Shown: positions 1 to 12,340, counted from the stretch's first letter. The stretch is DNA of 64,000 bases from Dryococelus australis (GCA_029891345.1 CM057005.1:68023760-68087759), one strand, 5' to 3'. The notes: generated by a model not told the origin, from the letters alone. Numbers and translations are program-made.

Positions 1-906
1 TTGATGCTCGAATATAGTCGACGCTAGTGAAACAAAAATTACACGACTTTCTTGTGTTGACATTTCTTATAGAACTAATTTTTGTCAGGTCTCGATAATC
101 TGCAAATATATAAAACCGACAAAACAAAAATACTTAATAATTTGTTATCGACTGCAGGAAGTCGGATACTACTATGTACCTGAACGTAATAGCTTTATGT
201 ATTCGTTTTCCGAGTTATCTTCACGAAACGCATTGTCAATGCACTTAATATCCTTACTAAAAATTATTAAATGTGACTTCCAGATCACTTTATTTTCTTC
301 GCCTTGAATATGTCTTACTGCAAAGCCCTGCAGTAAATTCCCAAGTGGCCTATATACCGCATAATATGGAAGCAATCGCCTGTAATATGAGTGTTCAGCT
401 CTCAAACTCCCACCCACCATATGAAATCCGTCACTTCGTAGGCAATAGAAAAAAAAAGAGATTGAACCTCAGCAGTGCAAAAGTAACCCTCCGCTGGCAG
501 AACTAAAGGACGTTTGACGCAATCTATTTAATCATTGATTAAAACTGAAGAGCCTCTTCAAAGCACAATGTTGTTTCAGCGTTGTAACTACAGATAAACT
601 AATGGGCTGATAATATTAGAACAGCACTTTCGTTAGCGAATTTGATAAACGTTCTCCACTGTTCTCGTGGCTGGTTTGTTAACTGTAGCACAACACGCGG
701 TAGACACATGACATAATCATTATAATTATTAACTACCTACATTAATTTCTGATTACCACCGTACGCGCTTTTTCGTTACGGTAACTTGAGCTTACCCATC
801 GCACTCGGAAACATTGCCCTTTAGGATGCGATGTAAATAAAAGCATTTAAAATGCAACCTACTTTAAAGACCGAATTCCTGCTTCTCTTTCCTAGGTTAA
901 TTTTTT
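1..906. other. No recognised feature
   Basis: AT-rich unique-looking sequence. Short open frames of at most 82 codons occur on both strands and show no recognisable domain. I see no repeat family shared with the rest of the window. Confidence 0.5.
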
Positions 907-998
907 CATCCTGGCGCTGCTCCGTAACTCATCTCAATCACTCTCATCGGTTCTCAAGACCTCGTCGTTAAGAGCCGCCCAAATCTCTTCACTTACTT
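907..998 (+). mobile_element. SINE-1, 5'-truncated copy (3' part only)
   Basis: The stretch carries the SINE-1 body end (GGCGCTGCTCC, then CTCATCGG.TCTCAAGACC) and tail (GTTAAGAGCCGCCCAAATCT), matching copies near 25.9, 40.1 and 43.3 kb. The tRNA-like head with A and B boxes is absent. 5' truncation is usual for elements copied by target-primed reverse transcription. Confidence 0.8.
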
Positions 999-1101
999 CT
1001 ATGTTAATTTGTTGTGATCTTGTGCACAGTTTATTCTGCAGTGATGAGCAAAACCATTTAAAAGAGAGTATGTACAAAGAAGTTCTGCATACTCACTGTT
1101 A

Positions 1102-1335
1102 TAAGCCGTTCACGGTAAAGTGAGCACTTTTTAAGGCCCTTCCAACACTAACCACTAATAAATATATTTTATTGCCGCTCCAAACGTTAACATTTAGGAG
1201 CGGTAAAATGTATACACTGTGTCTATCAGTCACATTCCAATGTTTCTATTAAAAAGTGGTAGGAATATAGAAATCCGATGAAAATAAAGATTTAGCAGGG
1301 CCTTAAAAAGTGCTCACTTTACCGTGAATCGCCTA
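1102..1335 (+). mobile_element. MITE-B, complete copy
   Basis: A 234-bp element with inverted ends: left TAAGCCGTTCACGGTAAAGT, right closing with ACTTTACCGTGAATCGCCTA. It is flanked by TA on both sides, as expected for a Tc1/mariner-type target duplication. The interior holds the family's A+T-rich core and the ACACTGTGT...CACATT block. No coding capacity, so it depends on a transposase from elsewhere. This orientation is defined as plus for family B. Confidence 0.85.
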
Positions 1336-1432
1336 TAAGTGCATCTGTCTAAGCTTGAAATATACAGGTTGATTATTCACGAGCCGTTACCGCCACTCAC
1401 AGGGCATATTACGTTCGTGTAATTTGAAGCAA

Positions 1433-1459
1433 GTGTGCGTGTGTGTATATGTATGTAGT

Positions 1460-1492
<33 letters not shown>
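1433..1492. repeat. Compound (GT)n/(TA)n microsatellite
   Basis: Interrupted GT repeats pass into an uninterrupted TA tract of about 26 bases starting near 1467. The apparent 74-codon frame over it is a product of the repeat, not a gene. Confidence 0.9.
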
Positions 1493-1493
<1 letters not shown>

Positions 1494-2636
1494 ATCAGAC
1501 TTTACAGTTGAGCATCACACACCATATCGGCGTATTCTTCTGTGGAAAATGTAGATGGCATCGTAGCACACCAACTACATCTCACAACCAAAGGCTGCAA
1601 CCACAACAAATGAGCATAAACGCGCTGTGTTTACACACTACACAGTGAAGAAAAAAACCCACTTGATGGCCAAGGTCACGCGCTGTTCCCAGCAACAAAC
1701 GGGCAGCAAGAATTACTCTGTAAATATTGCGAATAGGACACACATTTATAGGGATGACGTAATTATTGTCTCCAAATGACTTTAGGCCACGAGCGCACGG
1801 ACTTTCTTTTAGCTGCAAGGCTGCTGCGATAATTCAACAGCTTGGAACGGAAAACGAAACTTGAAATGGAACATCTGCGCACGAGCGGGTAGTTTTCCGC
1901 TGCGGTTTTAAAAACGCAACACGTTCTATTCTGCAGGCGGAGCGCTGGGCGCCGTGAGAAATAGCATTTCAATAGTTGCGCGCGCACGAGCAGATAAATA
2001 AACGGTTTCACTTAACTTTGGTGTGTACACAAGGGCAGTTTTTTTCCAGAGCAATGGCTACTGATTCTGAATTATTTAATAGAGAGAAACTAATGAAATA
2101 TGTCTGAAGGTCACCTTTATACAACCCATTTACCTGAATACAATGACAAATATGAAAGAGGATGATGATGATAATACTTTTATTAGGTGTTTTGAAGTGG
2201 CCCCGAACTGCGACAAGACCCTACTAGGACAGCACTTGAGATCAAGGAAATGACGAAGGAATCGGCCAGGGCCGGATGCGAGGCCAGTAGTTTACTTATT
2301 TGCCACTAAACAATATACATTGCAATACGATTTTTCTCATATTTTTCATGAAATAAAACCAGAATTATTTCATTATTAGGTACTGATACAAATACATTTA
2401 TATTATAAATTGAATAAGCAAAATCCCGATTACTTTCCTTATTATTAAATTTAACAATTGTCGATTCTTGAACATAGGTTTTTAGTTTACTAAAAACTTT
2501 GTTTAGGATATATTAAAATTTAGAAACAAAATAATCATAATATTAAATAATACCATGTTTGTTAATTAAAATAGCATATAATTAGTAAGTAATATAATCT
2601 GTCTTAAAATTTAAGATCATCCATAGTAGTAGAGAA
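1493..2636. other. No recognised feature
   Basis: Nothing assignable. 1650-2010 is mixed composition with short minus-strand frames (78 and 82 codons) lacking any recognisable domain; 2290-2630 is very AT-rich. Confidence 0.45.
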
Positions 2637-3182
2637 ATGGGCATTCACGAGATCCTGGCGTCCTGGCGGGAACTGGAGAGCCATGACCGCCTTCTTGGAT
2701 TTCCCCTTTTTCCCTTCAAAATTTACATTTTTACCCCTCAAAAACGCTCACAATCGCCAGAATTACCCTCAAAATTTCCCCTCAAAACCAGTAAAATTTC
2801 CTGCAAAAAATGTGCTTTGCTCAGTGCTGCTGATACTTGTTCAATCCGGCAGAATCCGGCGAAAATTGAGCAAATGCCAGGCGGATTGAACAGTCATTCA
2901 AAGCACTTCATGATCTGTCATTCCATGCCAGCACCATCCATCTTGTCTGAAGAATGTTCGATTTCATTGCTCCATCATGCAACTTCATGTTCAGCCTTGT
3001 TATCAGCATACATACTACGGCCTATACCAAGTAGGCATATGCCAAGGGCAGCAATGCTAATCATGCATACGGCAATCACCCCTCGCCATCTTGCCTTCGT
3101 CCCCTTCCCCCATCCTGGATTTCTACCACCAAACTACCATTCGTGCCAGCTAGAGCGGAGCAACAAGGTGGTAGAGAGTTAA
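2637..3182 (+). other. Open frame of 181 codons, probably not a gene
   Basis: ATG-to-stop frame of 181 codons, long for this AT-rich window. The translation is rich in Ser, Pro, His and Lys, has no signal peptide, no convincing transmembrane segment and no domain I recognise. Its 3' end runs up to the 118-bp tandem array (3184-3712), and the last part (from about 3105) looks like a very degraded extra unit of that array. I read it as a chance frame. A host exon cannot be excluded from sequence alone. Confidence 0.15.
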
Positions 3183-3183
3183 G

Positions 3184-3712
3184 TTATGCCTTAAGCCCTC
3201 TTATAAGAATAGTTGACGGGCATTTCCAAACTGTTTAAGATATAGCCTCCTAATTCATACCATAGGCATCGCCTCCGACAACGAGTAACACGGCAAGGTC
3301 ATTACTCCTTAAACCCTCGTACAAGCATATAAGCAGCAATTTCCCATCCATCGACGCTGCAGTCACCAAATTTATGTCACACTCATCGGTCCCGACATCG
3401 AACTGGTGGCAGGGTACATTAGGTCATAACCTCTCTTATAAGCATTGTCGACAACCATTTCCCATCTGTTCAAGGTACAGTCATCAAATTTAAATCACAT
3501 GCATCGCTCCCAACATAGAACAGGGTAGCAGGGTCAATTATGCATCCACTTACAAATATAGATGCCTGTCATTTCCTATCCGCGAAAGCCACAACCGTCA
3601 AATTCATATCACTGGTATCATTCCTAGGTGCAATCAATGCGATAAGGATAGTTAGGCCCTAAGACCTGTTATAAGGATAGTAGGTCATCATTTATGAACT
3701 ATTTAAGTTCGG
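3184..3712. repeat. Diverged tandem array, about 118-bp unit, 4.5 copies
   Basis: Unit starts at 3184, 3302, 3419, 3538 and 3652, giving spacings of 118, 117, 119 and 114 bp. Shared landmarks in order are TTA..CC.TAA, CTCTTATAAG, CATTTCC.ATC, AGTCA.CAAATT, CACATGCATCG and AGGGT.CA. Pairwise identity is modest, so the array is old. The fifth unit is truncated near 3712. A further eroded unit may precede it from about 3105. Confidence 0.75.
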
Positions 3713-4066
3713 CTAACATGTAACAGTCCGTGATACATGTATATAAAATAAAGGCAGGTATACATGCGATTGCGTTGCAAGCATGTCGTAGTAGTTAGTA
3801 TGTAAGAGTGTAAGGGATGTGAGATAGCACACATACACACTGGTCCACGTGCACTCGTCAATCACCCACCACCACACTCGTAGTCTGCTACTACAGGCAC
3901 GGGTAACATGCAACAACCATCCATACACGAAAAAGTAAGATGCATGGAGTAGTGGAGGTTACAGCATAATTAATACATATAAATAAACACAGCCAGTCTG
4001 ACACGAGGGCCAGCGTCCTGAGACCTTGATAGCATGGGTAATCCTTAACAACCACCCATACATTGG
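3713..4066. repeat. Three related short segments, possible second tandem repeat
   Basis: TAACATG.AACA-type segments of about 30 bases recur at about 3715, 3905 and 4037; the last two share ACAACCA.CCATACA. Translated on the minus strand they give the same short motif (YGWLL). Spacing is irregular (about 190 and 132 bp), so this may be a degenerate tandem repeat or chance low complexity. Confidence 0.35.
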
Positions 4067-5612
4067 GGGGAAAAAAAGGTATATATTTTTTAAAAATCTT
4101 TTCTGGCAAAAAGTTGAATTTGCAGAACATTTATTTACCAACATACGCGTATTCGCGCAAACAATTATTTCACAAAAAATGCGGGGTCCATCCCACTCTT
4201 TAAAAGCTAGTCCAGTTGTCAATGAAAGTACCCAAACTTGCTGAAAAAAAAAAAAAAAAACTTCCGTTGAAGTGATACTGTATGCGTCAATTTTCCGATG
4301 CAGCAAATTAAGTCTAATTTATATGGCAAAACTCCACAGGATCAATAAAATGTAAATAAGTGTAGAACAGTTTTCAATATCTTCTTTTCAAAAATAAATA
4401 ACTACTGCATACTGTGCTCTAAAATTTCGTTGAAAGGCGCACAACCGAGAAACTAAAAACGGCAGAAGAAAATGATTGATTGATGGATGAAGATGTCAGC
4501 GTAATCTTGTCTCCGCATTAAACGAGGTTCGAGAGAATCCTGAAATATGGCGAAGCGCGCATCAGTCACGCGAACCAACTTCTGAAGCTGTAAGATATTA
4601 ACCAAGAAAACGCGTCTGAGAACTAAAAAAAAAAACTGTATAATTTTATAAAACTTTATTTTATTTAGACTGCATTTAACCTACATTTTCGGGCAGAGTA
4701 CAAAATGCAAACACATTCATTTTCTTTGGCTTTCCTCAAATCTATTGTGTGCTCTCCCAGAAATTTAAAGGCATAAAGGGCGTGTGATAACAGTACATTC
4801 CATTTCATTACGTCGTGCATTCAACCTCCTGAATGACTCTGTAGCCACGCAGTTCGGAGCCTTTAATTATCACACGGTCCCGTTGCATAACCGACGGATG
4901 GCATTCGAACTTGGCCCTGTTTTTAAACACCCAAAATTCAAATTAAATTGACGATGTTCTGGACTAGGATAAAACATTTTTATGATTAATCTAAATCGGA
5001 AGTCAGCGCGTAATTACGAACCCGTGCTCACATATCCAGGAAATTTCCTGATGCTCAGAGTTTAAATCTCGACCGATCCGTGCAGGAATTTCTTCGAAAG
5101 GGAAAAGTATCGGATGTTGCCAATAACCGTATGTTTTCATCGCGTACTACATTGCCCCCTAACTTTGAATTCTGTCAGTTCCTTTTCTGCGTTAACAGGA
5201 GCACAACAGAAGAGGCCAGGATTCCATTATCAGCGCCCCCCCCCCCCCCCCCCCAACCCTCGCCTTTTTAAGGTGGCCTGAAGGAGCCATAGGGATCAAG
5301 GTTAAAAATATTAAAATTAATGTTTTTAAGGTATTTAAATTTCAAAAGAAACCTAAGTTTGTATACGGAAATATGCATTGCTTAGAAAATGTTTTCCATC
5401 ATCTCACGAGGAAAGGATAACTTGTTTTCTAAAATTTTTGAGCTGATGCTGGTTAAGCGAAGAGTAATGTTTATTTACGGTAAGCATTCTTCAATAATCG
5501 AAGATACACCAAGTTATATAGCGATCTCGTATTTCACCAAGTATAGCAACCACTAGTTGAAGCAGTGGTTCTTAATGTTAAGTTCATTGTATACACACGC
5601 TGTTACGATTTA
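4067..5612. other. No recognised feature; long A run and C19 run
   Basis: AT-rich stretch with an A run of about 17 near 4243-4260 and a run of 19 C at 5236-5254. Short frames carry no recognisable domain. Confidence 0.5.
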
Positions 5613-6338
5613 AAGGCTGTTCACGTTAAAGTGAGCACTTTATAAATGAACCATAGAAAAAAGTCACTGCCCCCGCACGCATATATTTTAATGGGCGCAC
5701 TGAGTGATATTCGCCCAGTAAAGTTGGTAACGATGGCTGGAAAGTACTTCCATATCTTAACGTCGAATAAAAAATGTTCGGCAACCATTTGTGATAACTA
5801 GGAATAGGAAAATTCGCGAGTTCAATGACCTGTAGGATATACTCCACAGTCATGTGTATACTTGAGCGCCAGATGTTTGTTCATTGGCTGCTGATCCAGA
5901 GGGTAGCCAGTGTTACTTTACACCTGACAGTATGGCACTCGCTACTTGTTTCCTTGCAAGTCTGCTATTGGCTCAGAGTCGTTCAGGACGTGTCTAATAA
6001 ACTGCAATCAATTGCAAAGACCACTTCAGTGTACACGGGTTAGACATTTATCTTGTCCTGAAATGAACTCGCGAAATGTTCCTAACCCTAGTGATAACTT
6101 AATTATTTATTTTTCAGTTTCGGTTTTTTTTTTTAACTCATCAAAGTGTAAAAATGATCAGAACGGTAAAACATTTACTTTCTTGATGATTTCACAGTTT
6201 AATTTGACAGAAGCATGAAGAAAGCGACGAGGCCCATGGCAATGATAAGTTTACATAAGGCGGAAGAACACACACCGTGCATACAAATAGATCATAAGCA
6301 GGGCTTTCAAAAGTGCTCATTTTACCGTGAACAGCCTA
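5613..6338 (+). mobile_element. MITE-A copy interrupted by a hAT-type MITE (family D)
   Basis: Left end AAGGCTGTTCACGTTAAAGT begins after TA (5611-5612); right end TTACCGTGAACAGCCTA is followed by TA. The left half runs to 5798, ending GTGATAAC, and the right half resumes at 6091 with the same GTGATAAC. Removing the family D insert restores an ordinary MITE-A of about 430 bp. MITE-A orientation is defined as plus when the arm containing TCAACC (TCACTGCCCC follows) comes first. Non-coding. Confidence 0.9.
5799..6090 (+). mobile_element. Family D hAT-type MITE, nested in MITE-A, perfect 8-bp TSD
   Basis: 292 bp with inverted ends TAGGAATAGG...AAATTCGCGAG and, read from the right, TAGGGTTAGGAACATTTCGC. 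The flanking 8 bases GTGATAAC are duplicated exactly at 5791-5798 and 6091-6098, with T at position 2 and A at position 7 as in many hAT target sites. It interrupts a MITE-A, so it is younger than that copy. Non-coding. Confidence 0.9.
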
Positions 6339-7712
6339 TATAAATTATAACAACTGAATTCTCATATTGATCACTGTGCCAGCACCCGGAACGTATTACA
6401 TCTTTGTTACGAACAGCATAATGTTTGAAGAAGCTTCCCATAGTGGATTGTTAAATAATAAAAACTAGTAATAGATAATAGTCCTTTATTAAATTATTTG
6501 GCATGAAAGCAGCGCTGAGGGTGGCTGTCTGGTTTGTTTCCTTTCCCTTTTGAGGAAATGTTGCAGCTCCGTCTGCATATTTTGCTTCTCGTTCACGTCA
6601 TCGTATGACTGCCGCCATCCTCGGCGGTGCATTAACCAGAGTAGGCGCGAACACCGGCTCAAGCTGCAGTACATGTTTTTCACTTGCTAGTTCATGAAGT
6701 ATGATTAGTGTTTCACGGGTGAGCGAAATTTTCTGCCCATTACTTCGTAGTAACAAAAAAAAAATTGGGTTTGGCTGTGTTGCCTGAATACGTTTACGTT
6801 GACGCGCTCGGACGCCTTGATGTTTTTTTTTTTACGTTCCCGGCACCGCTTCCCTCGATCATATGGGGTTTTTATGGGTATCACTGGATTGCTTTTGAGA
6901 TGCTCTTTCCAACCGTATACGATTTCTGTATTTCGACTTGGCTTTTTGACGAGTATAGGCCGACATTGTGTTAAGTTTTCTTGATTTTTTAAATTAAACG
7001 CATACAATTTCACCATTACCACGCCACACAAATGTTTTTATACAGACAATCGATTGATATCGACGAGATCAGTCTATTTAAACTTAAACGAGTGTCGTAC
7101 CTTCTAGTCAAAAGTTATACTACGCGGAAGTTATGAGATGCGGCGAAACGAACTCAAAATTTGCACATTCCCCCCCCCCCCCCCCCCTTTTTTTTTTCTC
7201 TGACGCCCGCCACGCGCGATGCTTCACAGTCCTCGAACAACGTAACATATTCTTCGTTCCTTTGGCAATCGAGTGGTGTAATTGGGTTTTGAATGTTGAC
7301 TATAGATTTGGAGCTGCAATGCCAAACTGTATCCTCCGATTTTGTTATCATCGGATTTTATGGATTGCCTCCACCTATGGTTGCAAATTTAAAGAAGTAG
7401 CCTATTCACGTCAAAAATATGTACCTTTTAATTACAAATACATTCTAATACTTACTTCGAGCATGCCAATGACTACTATTACTGTTTTCCTGACTAATAC
7501 CAAGTTACCAAAGACGCCTGATTTGTCCGCGAAAATATTTTTAGATGACACTAAAATATAAAAGATCATTTTTGAGAATAAAATTATAAGCTTCGGTTAG
7601 CATTCAGGTTCCAAAAATTACGCGGACCTTAAAAATTTATCGTTTTCAGGCGAGTTTATGTGAACGTTTACTTTATTTTATTCGGACTTATTAATGTTGC
7701 CGCTTTTATGCT
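6339..7712. other. No recognised feature; C18/T12 tract
   Basis: No repeat shared with other parts of the window. A C run of 18 at 7170-7187 runs straight into a T run ending near 7199. A 142-codon frame (7133-7561) that crosses this homopolymer starts with Pro/Phe runs produced by it and has no recognisable domain. Confidence 0.5.
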
Positions 7713-7965
7713 GATCTCCCGCGCAGCAGTCGGTTGGTGCGCGGCCGGTCTGGGGTGCGGGAAGTTCTGGGTTCGAATCCTAGGCAAGGCATGGGTGTTA
7801 GTTTAAGTTATGTCATACGTTAGTTGATTAGCCGTACCCTGATAAACCTTCAAGCGTAACACCGGGGGACGTTAATAAGCACTTTCCAATCTAGTCCAAT
7901 CTATGTCGGATCGCCTATCAAGGTGTTATAGGGAAAGGGCGATTACAGTCTAAACCAAACGCACA
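7713..7965 (+). mobile_element. SINE-2, tRNA-like SINE
   Basis: The head resembles a tRNA: A-box-like CAGTCGGTTGGTGCG around 7726-7741, and a B box GGTTCGAATCC at 7770-7780, correctly ordered for an internal RNA polymerase III promoter. A non-tRNA body follows, ending around AAAGGGCGATTACAGTCTAA. It cannot fold into a full tRNA and is not SINE-1. Ends are approximate because no target duplication is obvious. Only one good copy is visible here. Confidence 0.6.
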
Positions 7966-9953
7966 TTTAGAAGCCGCACAGAGATTCGCAGCTTGGCCGG
8001 GACCGGAAAAGCGAAAACTCGAAGCCTGAAGCGACTCGGCAAACTTGGTCGCCGATGTTTGTTTGCACGTCTACTTGATACCTGCTGTTGGCTGTAATGC
8101 TGGATTTACAATGCCGCGACGAGGTCTTCCCGACAGTCGGACACGGCGTTACAGCCCAACCACTCCTCCGCCGAAATTAGTTCAATGTTTACAATAACCA
8201 GACAGTTTCTTTCCGACAAGTGTTGCGTGGCTTTCGGCAAAATCCTAGAATGGCCAGTAACTTGCTATGGAATGTGAAGAAATCACAGATCATTGTACAC
8301 TATTTTGTTTTGATAACTTTGTGAACGAAGTATTTTTGGATTTTGGAGCAATTATTTTTCCACGAATATTTATTTTCGTCAGTTACTTAGCTTTCTGTTA
8401 CAAGAAAACCAGTATTTACACGAAAAAAAATATGCTTAATGTGAAATTTACTACAGTAGTGAAATCCGCACGACATTTAGTTTTGTAAGGTAATGTTTCT
8501 GTTTTTTTTTTTTTTATATATATACTGCTAAGCGAGGCCGACTGGTCCGACGCCCGACGAAAGTGGAAACAGAACCTACTTTTGTCGGGGCTGCGCTTGT
8601 CGATGGGTGCTCTTGATTGGCTGGTGAAATATTTTCGTCTGTGTCGTGGCTGTTCTGTCAGACTGTCGAGGTTATTGTAAATCCAGCTGAACTCGTTTTT
8701 GCGACAAACCGTGACGGGAAGACGTCGTGGTGTGACAGAAATAAGACTTCACTTCTCGTTACACAACTCGTGCAGTGGAATTATCGTGGCCATGCATGGG
8801 GGGGGGGGGGGTTCTCAAGGTCACCTACCTACCTGCCACAGGGTCGCGATAACGCTCGCTAACCTGCCGATAACTCGCTGGCTCGCGCGCAGCAGCTGAC
8901 GCGAGGCGACCAATCACTGGTACCGCGAACTATCAGCTCGTCACGCGAGCAGATAACCTGCCAATTACCGCATTGACGCTATTAGGAAAGCTTGCATCAT
9001 CGACACGCAGTCCCAGACCTTATCCACCGTGCACGCCGATCACGCAGGACAGAGCGGAAGACTGGAACAGCCAATCAGTTGCGCAGAAAAGTTGAGCTCA
9101 CACCGATATGTTATGCTCGCGGAAAGAGCGGACTTCGCCGATATTTCCCAGAAGTCAGCTGGTTCTCATATTTTATGCTCCAAAGTCGTGAATAATCGAT
9201 GTGTACTGATGCAAATGTATAGGATAATTTAACGTATTTATAATGAAATACGTGAATATAAACGTTAATTTTATTCAAAATTTGTATTAAAAAAACGTAG
9301 TTTGAAAACGAACAGAAAGATAGAAGCAATAAAGTGTAAAATAGTTTTGGATGTAAAAATAACATTACAATCTCTTGAAAAATCGTTTAGTAAATACATC
9401 GCACTATAATGGAATTAATAAACTAGAGTAGAAAGACGACAGCATAGAGTTTATCTACAATTTTTTTTTTTTTTTTAGAATCTTGGCGTTAAAAATCACG
9501 AATTCAACAGCGAAATGGCTACGCGAAAAATCTGTTTAAATGTGAATAACCAACGATTTTGCCTACTCTGTGTGTTCGACGTACATGTGAACCAGGCATT
9601 ACAGTTCGCTTCTGCCTTCAGGCCGTAGACAAATATATTAGCCAATAAAATACACTTTCACAACAGAAATAATCCTACCCAAATTATAAATAGACCAGTG
9701 CTAAAGTAAAGTTCCAATGAGAAAATAATCTTCGTGCAGCTTACAGGGAGGGGTGGGGATGGCAGGCGGTGTAGGGGAGGGGGGGGGGGGGAGCTCTGCC
9801 GACCTCTCGCTGCTGTATGGAGGGAAACCACGTGACACTGCTGGTGCTGTACACGCCAAACAAAAAAACCATCGCTCACTTCTACTGCTCTGTTAGATAC
9901 CGCACTGCGCGACTTACGTTTTTCTAACAGGTAATTTGTACGCAACTCTCGCC
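7966..9953. other. No recognised feature; G14, G13 and T-run tracts
   Basis: No gene or shared repeat recognised. Homopolymers: G14 at 8798-8811, T run around 9461-9476, G13 at 9779-9791. Region 8520-9130 is less AT-rich than its surroundings but has no convincing coding frame. Confidence 0.45.
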
Positions 9954-10333
9954 ATAGACTAACGATGGGGTAGACCGCTTATTCAACTTCTGTGCATGTA
10001 CCCAACATTGACCTACCCCAATCCTATACAACTGTCAAAGTCGCATGGTCAACAGTGGTGAACGTGTTTGTATATATCTTAATTTTTAAATGACAAGCAC
10101 TATTATATTAATAAATTACTTTGTCCAGTTTTGATTTAAACCAATTGCATTACAAATTGGTTAGCGGAAGTATACATTCATCTCAAAGCATTTATTTACA
10201 AATCAGTTTTCTAACCTGAAATCCAAACTACGCCATTTTCGCTAGACGTGTTGGCATGTGAGCAGTTCAATGTTGGGACACGGAGGTTGGTTGTGCGCAG
10301 CCAGCGAGATCGGTCTACCTCATCTGTAGTCTC
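9954..10333 (+). mobile_element. TIR element, family I, copy 1
   Basis: About 380 bp whose ends are inverted: left ATAGACTAACGATGGGGTAG, and from the right AGACTACAGATGAGGTAGAC. The whole unit aligns in reverse complement with 48897-49263 (shared blocks: GTACCCAACATTGACCTACC, GACAAGCACTATTATATTAA, CAGTTCAATGTTGGGAC). This defines a dispersed repeat family, most simply a non-autonomous DNA transposon. Superfamily unknown; no clear target duplication. Confidence 0.7.
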
Positions 10334-10684
10334 GACAGCCCCCACTTCTGAAGTGAACACCACCACCCTTTCTTTCAGCGGCAATGGCCTCTTCCAACTC
10401 GCCCCACGCGTTTTGTTCTTTCGGGCATTATTTTCCCATTTGAATTTCACTACAGCAATATATATTATTAAATTTACTATTGCTAGACGCTGATAACCGA
10501 CATCATTCACATGTAAAACATATGTTACCTTCACTATTATTAATTTTTGTAAGGTTAATGCGTACACACAGCCAACGTACATCCATACAAATGTTTTATA
10601 CAAGAAGTATGTGAACAAGTTAAGACCGCATTACAGAGCTGCGAAACGAAAAACTTGCGAAGAAATTACTGAATTTTTCATCAT

Positions 10685-10702
10685 ATACACACACACATAT
10701 AT

Positions 10703-10741
<39 letters not shown>
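10685..10741. repeat. (CA)n/(TA)n microsatellite
   Basis: Alternating CACACA and TATATA blocks ending in an uninterrupted TA tract. A smaller TA/CA tract follows at about 10842-10863. Confidence 0.9.
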
Positions 10742-10745
<4 letters not shown>

Positions 10746-10863
10746 TAACAAGTCTCGTTTTTCTTTTGGCAAAAAAATATTTTCGGCAGACTATAAAAAT
10801 TATTTATGTAGAAGGCGTAAATTACTAAACGGGATCTCAGATTATATATATATATACACACAC

Positions 10864-11988
10864 ATCGTTTTTATTTTGTATTCACACACATTTCAAACCT
10901 CCTTCGGTCATAATACTGGGATGCTATTACGTCGCGCACAGAGTGTGATGCAAAAAAGGGTGCAAATGCAGTTTTATTTACTTTTCTTTGAAGATTTCAG
11001 AGATAAGGGATTTCCGTTTGAAAAATAAAAGTTTCTGCAACCATTATAAGGAACGATTAATCAAACATTTTCATATTGTAGAGGTTTGTTTAGAAGACAA
11101 GGAGGATGATGCGAGCAAATGGCTGTAGTAACCAGTACAGTACTCTTTATTAGGTTATGTTGGATCATATTATTTTGGACTGCAATAGATCGGGCAAGGT
11201 TACCAGATGCCTAACATTTAGAACAGTCTGCCAGTAATCGAAACACGAACGGAACGAATATCACGTTAGCAAATAATTCGAGAAAAGTGGACCTTCACGT
11301 CCTTGGGACCACGGGGCCACACACCTATGCTGTTTCAACCCCGCCTTTGGGATTCGGCACCACACAGTAAAATGCTACAAAATAAAGAGTATTTAGGATT
11401 ATAAATGACCTTTGACTATATTACCGACTGAAGTCAGTTGACTGCAATACCCAGTGTGGGTTTTGAGGTCGGCGACTTACTGGCGATGACGATCAAGTTA
11501 AAAGCGAGTCTTCTACGCCCAGTAGTACGAGGACATCAGTTATGTTGGTCCCTGTAGTTCCACTTGCTGCCGTCCTATTGGTCCACGCCACACAGGACCT
11601 GATTACCACACAGACAAGTGCCATTACCGGCTGCATGACTGTCGGCCAACGGATTGGCGGGTTGACGGTGACCCAATTAAAGTGACTTGTCATGTGTGAC
11701 ACAATCCGTCCTGTTCACTTCAATAACTAAGTGAAAACTAACATTTATGTTACAAAAAAATCTGATAGAAGCGACGTAGTGTCTTTTTAAGATCTACAGT
11801 GAATCTAGCGAAGTAGTGGAAGTATATGCGTAAGGGCTTTGTCCTCATGGACGGAAAAAATAATCGTACTATCATTTCCCCGGGCTAAACTCGGGCAGAG
11901 TCCTCAAAGTGTAGTCCTTAAATTTGTCGGTTTCAAGTTGCGGTCCCCAGAAGAGTAGAACGCCTACGACAGCAAAGACACCCATCTA
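10864..11988. other. No recognised feature
   Basis: Mixed-composition unique sequence. Short frames only, with no recognisable domain. No repeat shared with the rest of the window seen. Confidence 0.45.
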
Positions 11989-12220
11989 TAAGCTATTCAC
12001 GGTAAAGTGAGCATTATTAAGGCCCTTCCTATAGGCATTAACCACTCATATATAATTTATTATTGAGGTACAGGCAACTTTTGAGAGTGGTGAAACGTAT
12101 GCACTGTTTAGTAGACACATTGCAATGTTTGTATTAAAAAGTGGCAGGGAGATAGAAATAAACTGAGCGGGAAAATCTAGCAGGGCCATAAAAAGTGCTC
12201 ACTTTACCGCGAATAGCCTA
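11989..12220 (+). mobile_element. MITE-B, complete copy
   Basis: 232 bp: left TAAGCTATTCACGGTAAAGT after TA (11987-11988), right ACTTTACCGCGAATAGCCTA before TA (12221-12222). The interior aligns with the 1102-1335 copy in the same orientation. Confidence 0.88.
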
Positions 12221-12249
12221 TACCACAGAGTAAAAAGGTGAAATAGCCG

Positions 12250-12340
12250 CTTTCGCAAACTCCAGTCGTACGCTCCATAAAAATGACGTTACTGGACATA
12301 AAAACGCCAGAACGCTGTTTGCCAATCAACGCCTGGTAAA
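12250..12340 (+). repeat. Dispersed repeat J, copy 1
   Basis: About 90 bp aligns with 28025-28125: shared blocks CAGTCGTAC, CTGG, GAACGC, AATCA.CGCCTGGTAAA. It ends where a family D hAT MITE begins. The full extent and nature of J are unknown. Confidence 0.5.

Noticed and set aside
2637..3182. 181-codon plus-strand frame as a gene
   Set aside because: No domain, skewed composition and an end overlapping a degenerate tandem repeat; kept only as a low-confidence entry.
5613..6338. MITE-A mosaics as recombination products
   Set aside because: Exact 8-bp (family D) or TA (MITE-A/B) duplications explain the interruptions as simple insertions, except for the C/B chimera at 23.2 kb.
7133..7561. 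142-codon frame with a Pro/Phe-rich start
   Set aside because: The start is generated by the C18-T12 homopolymer and the remainder has no recognisable domain.
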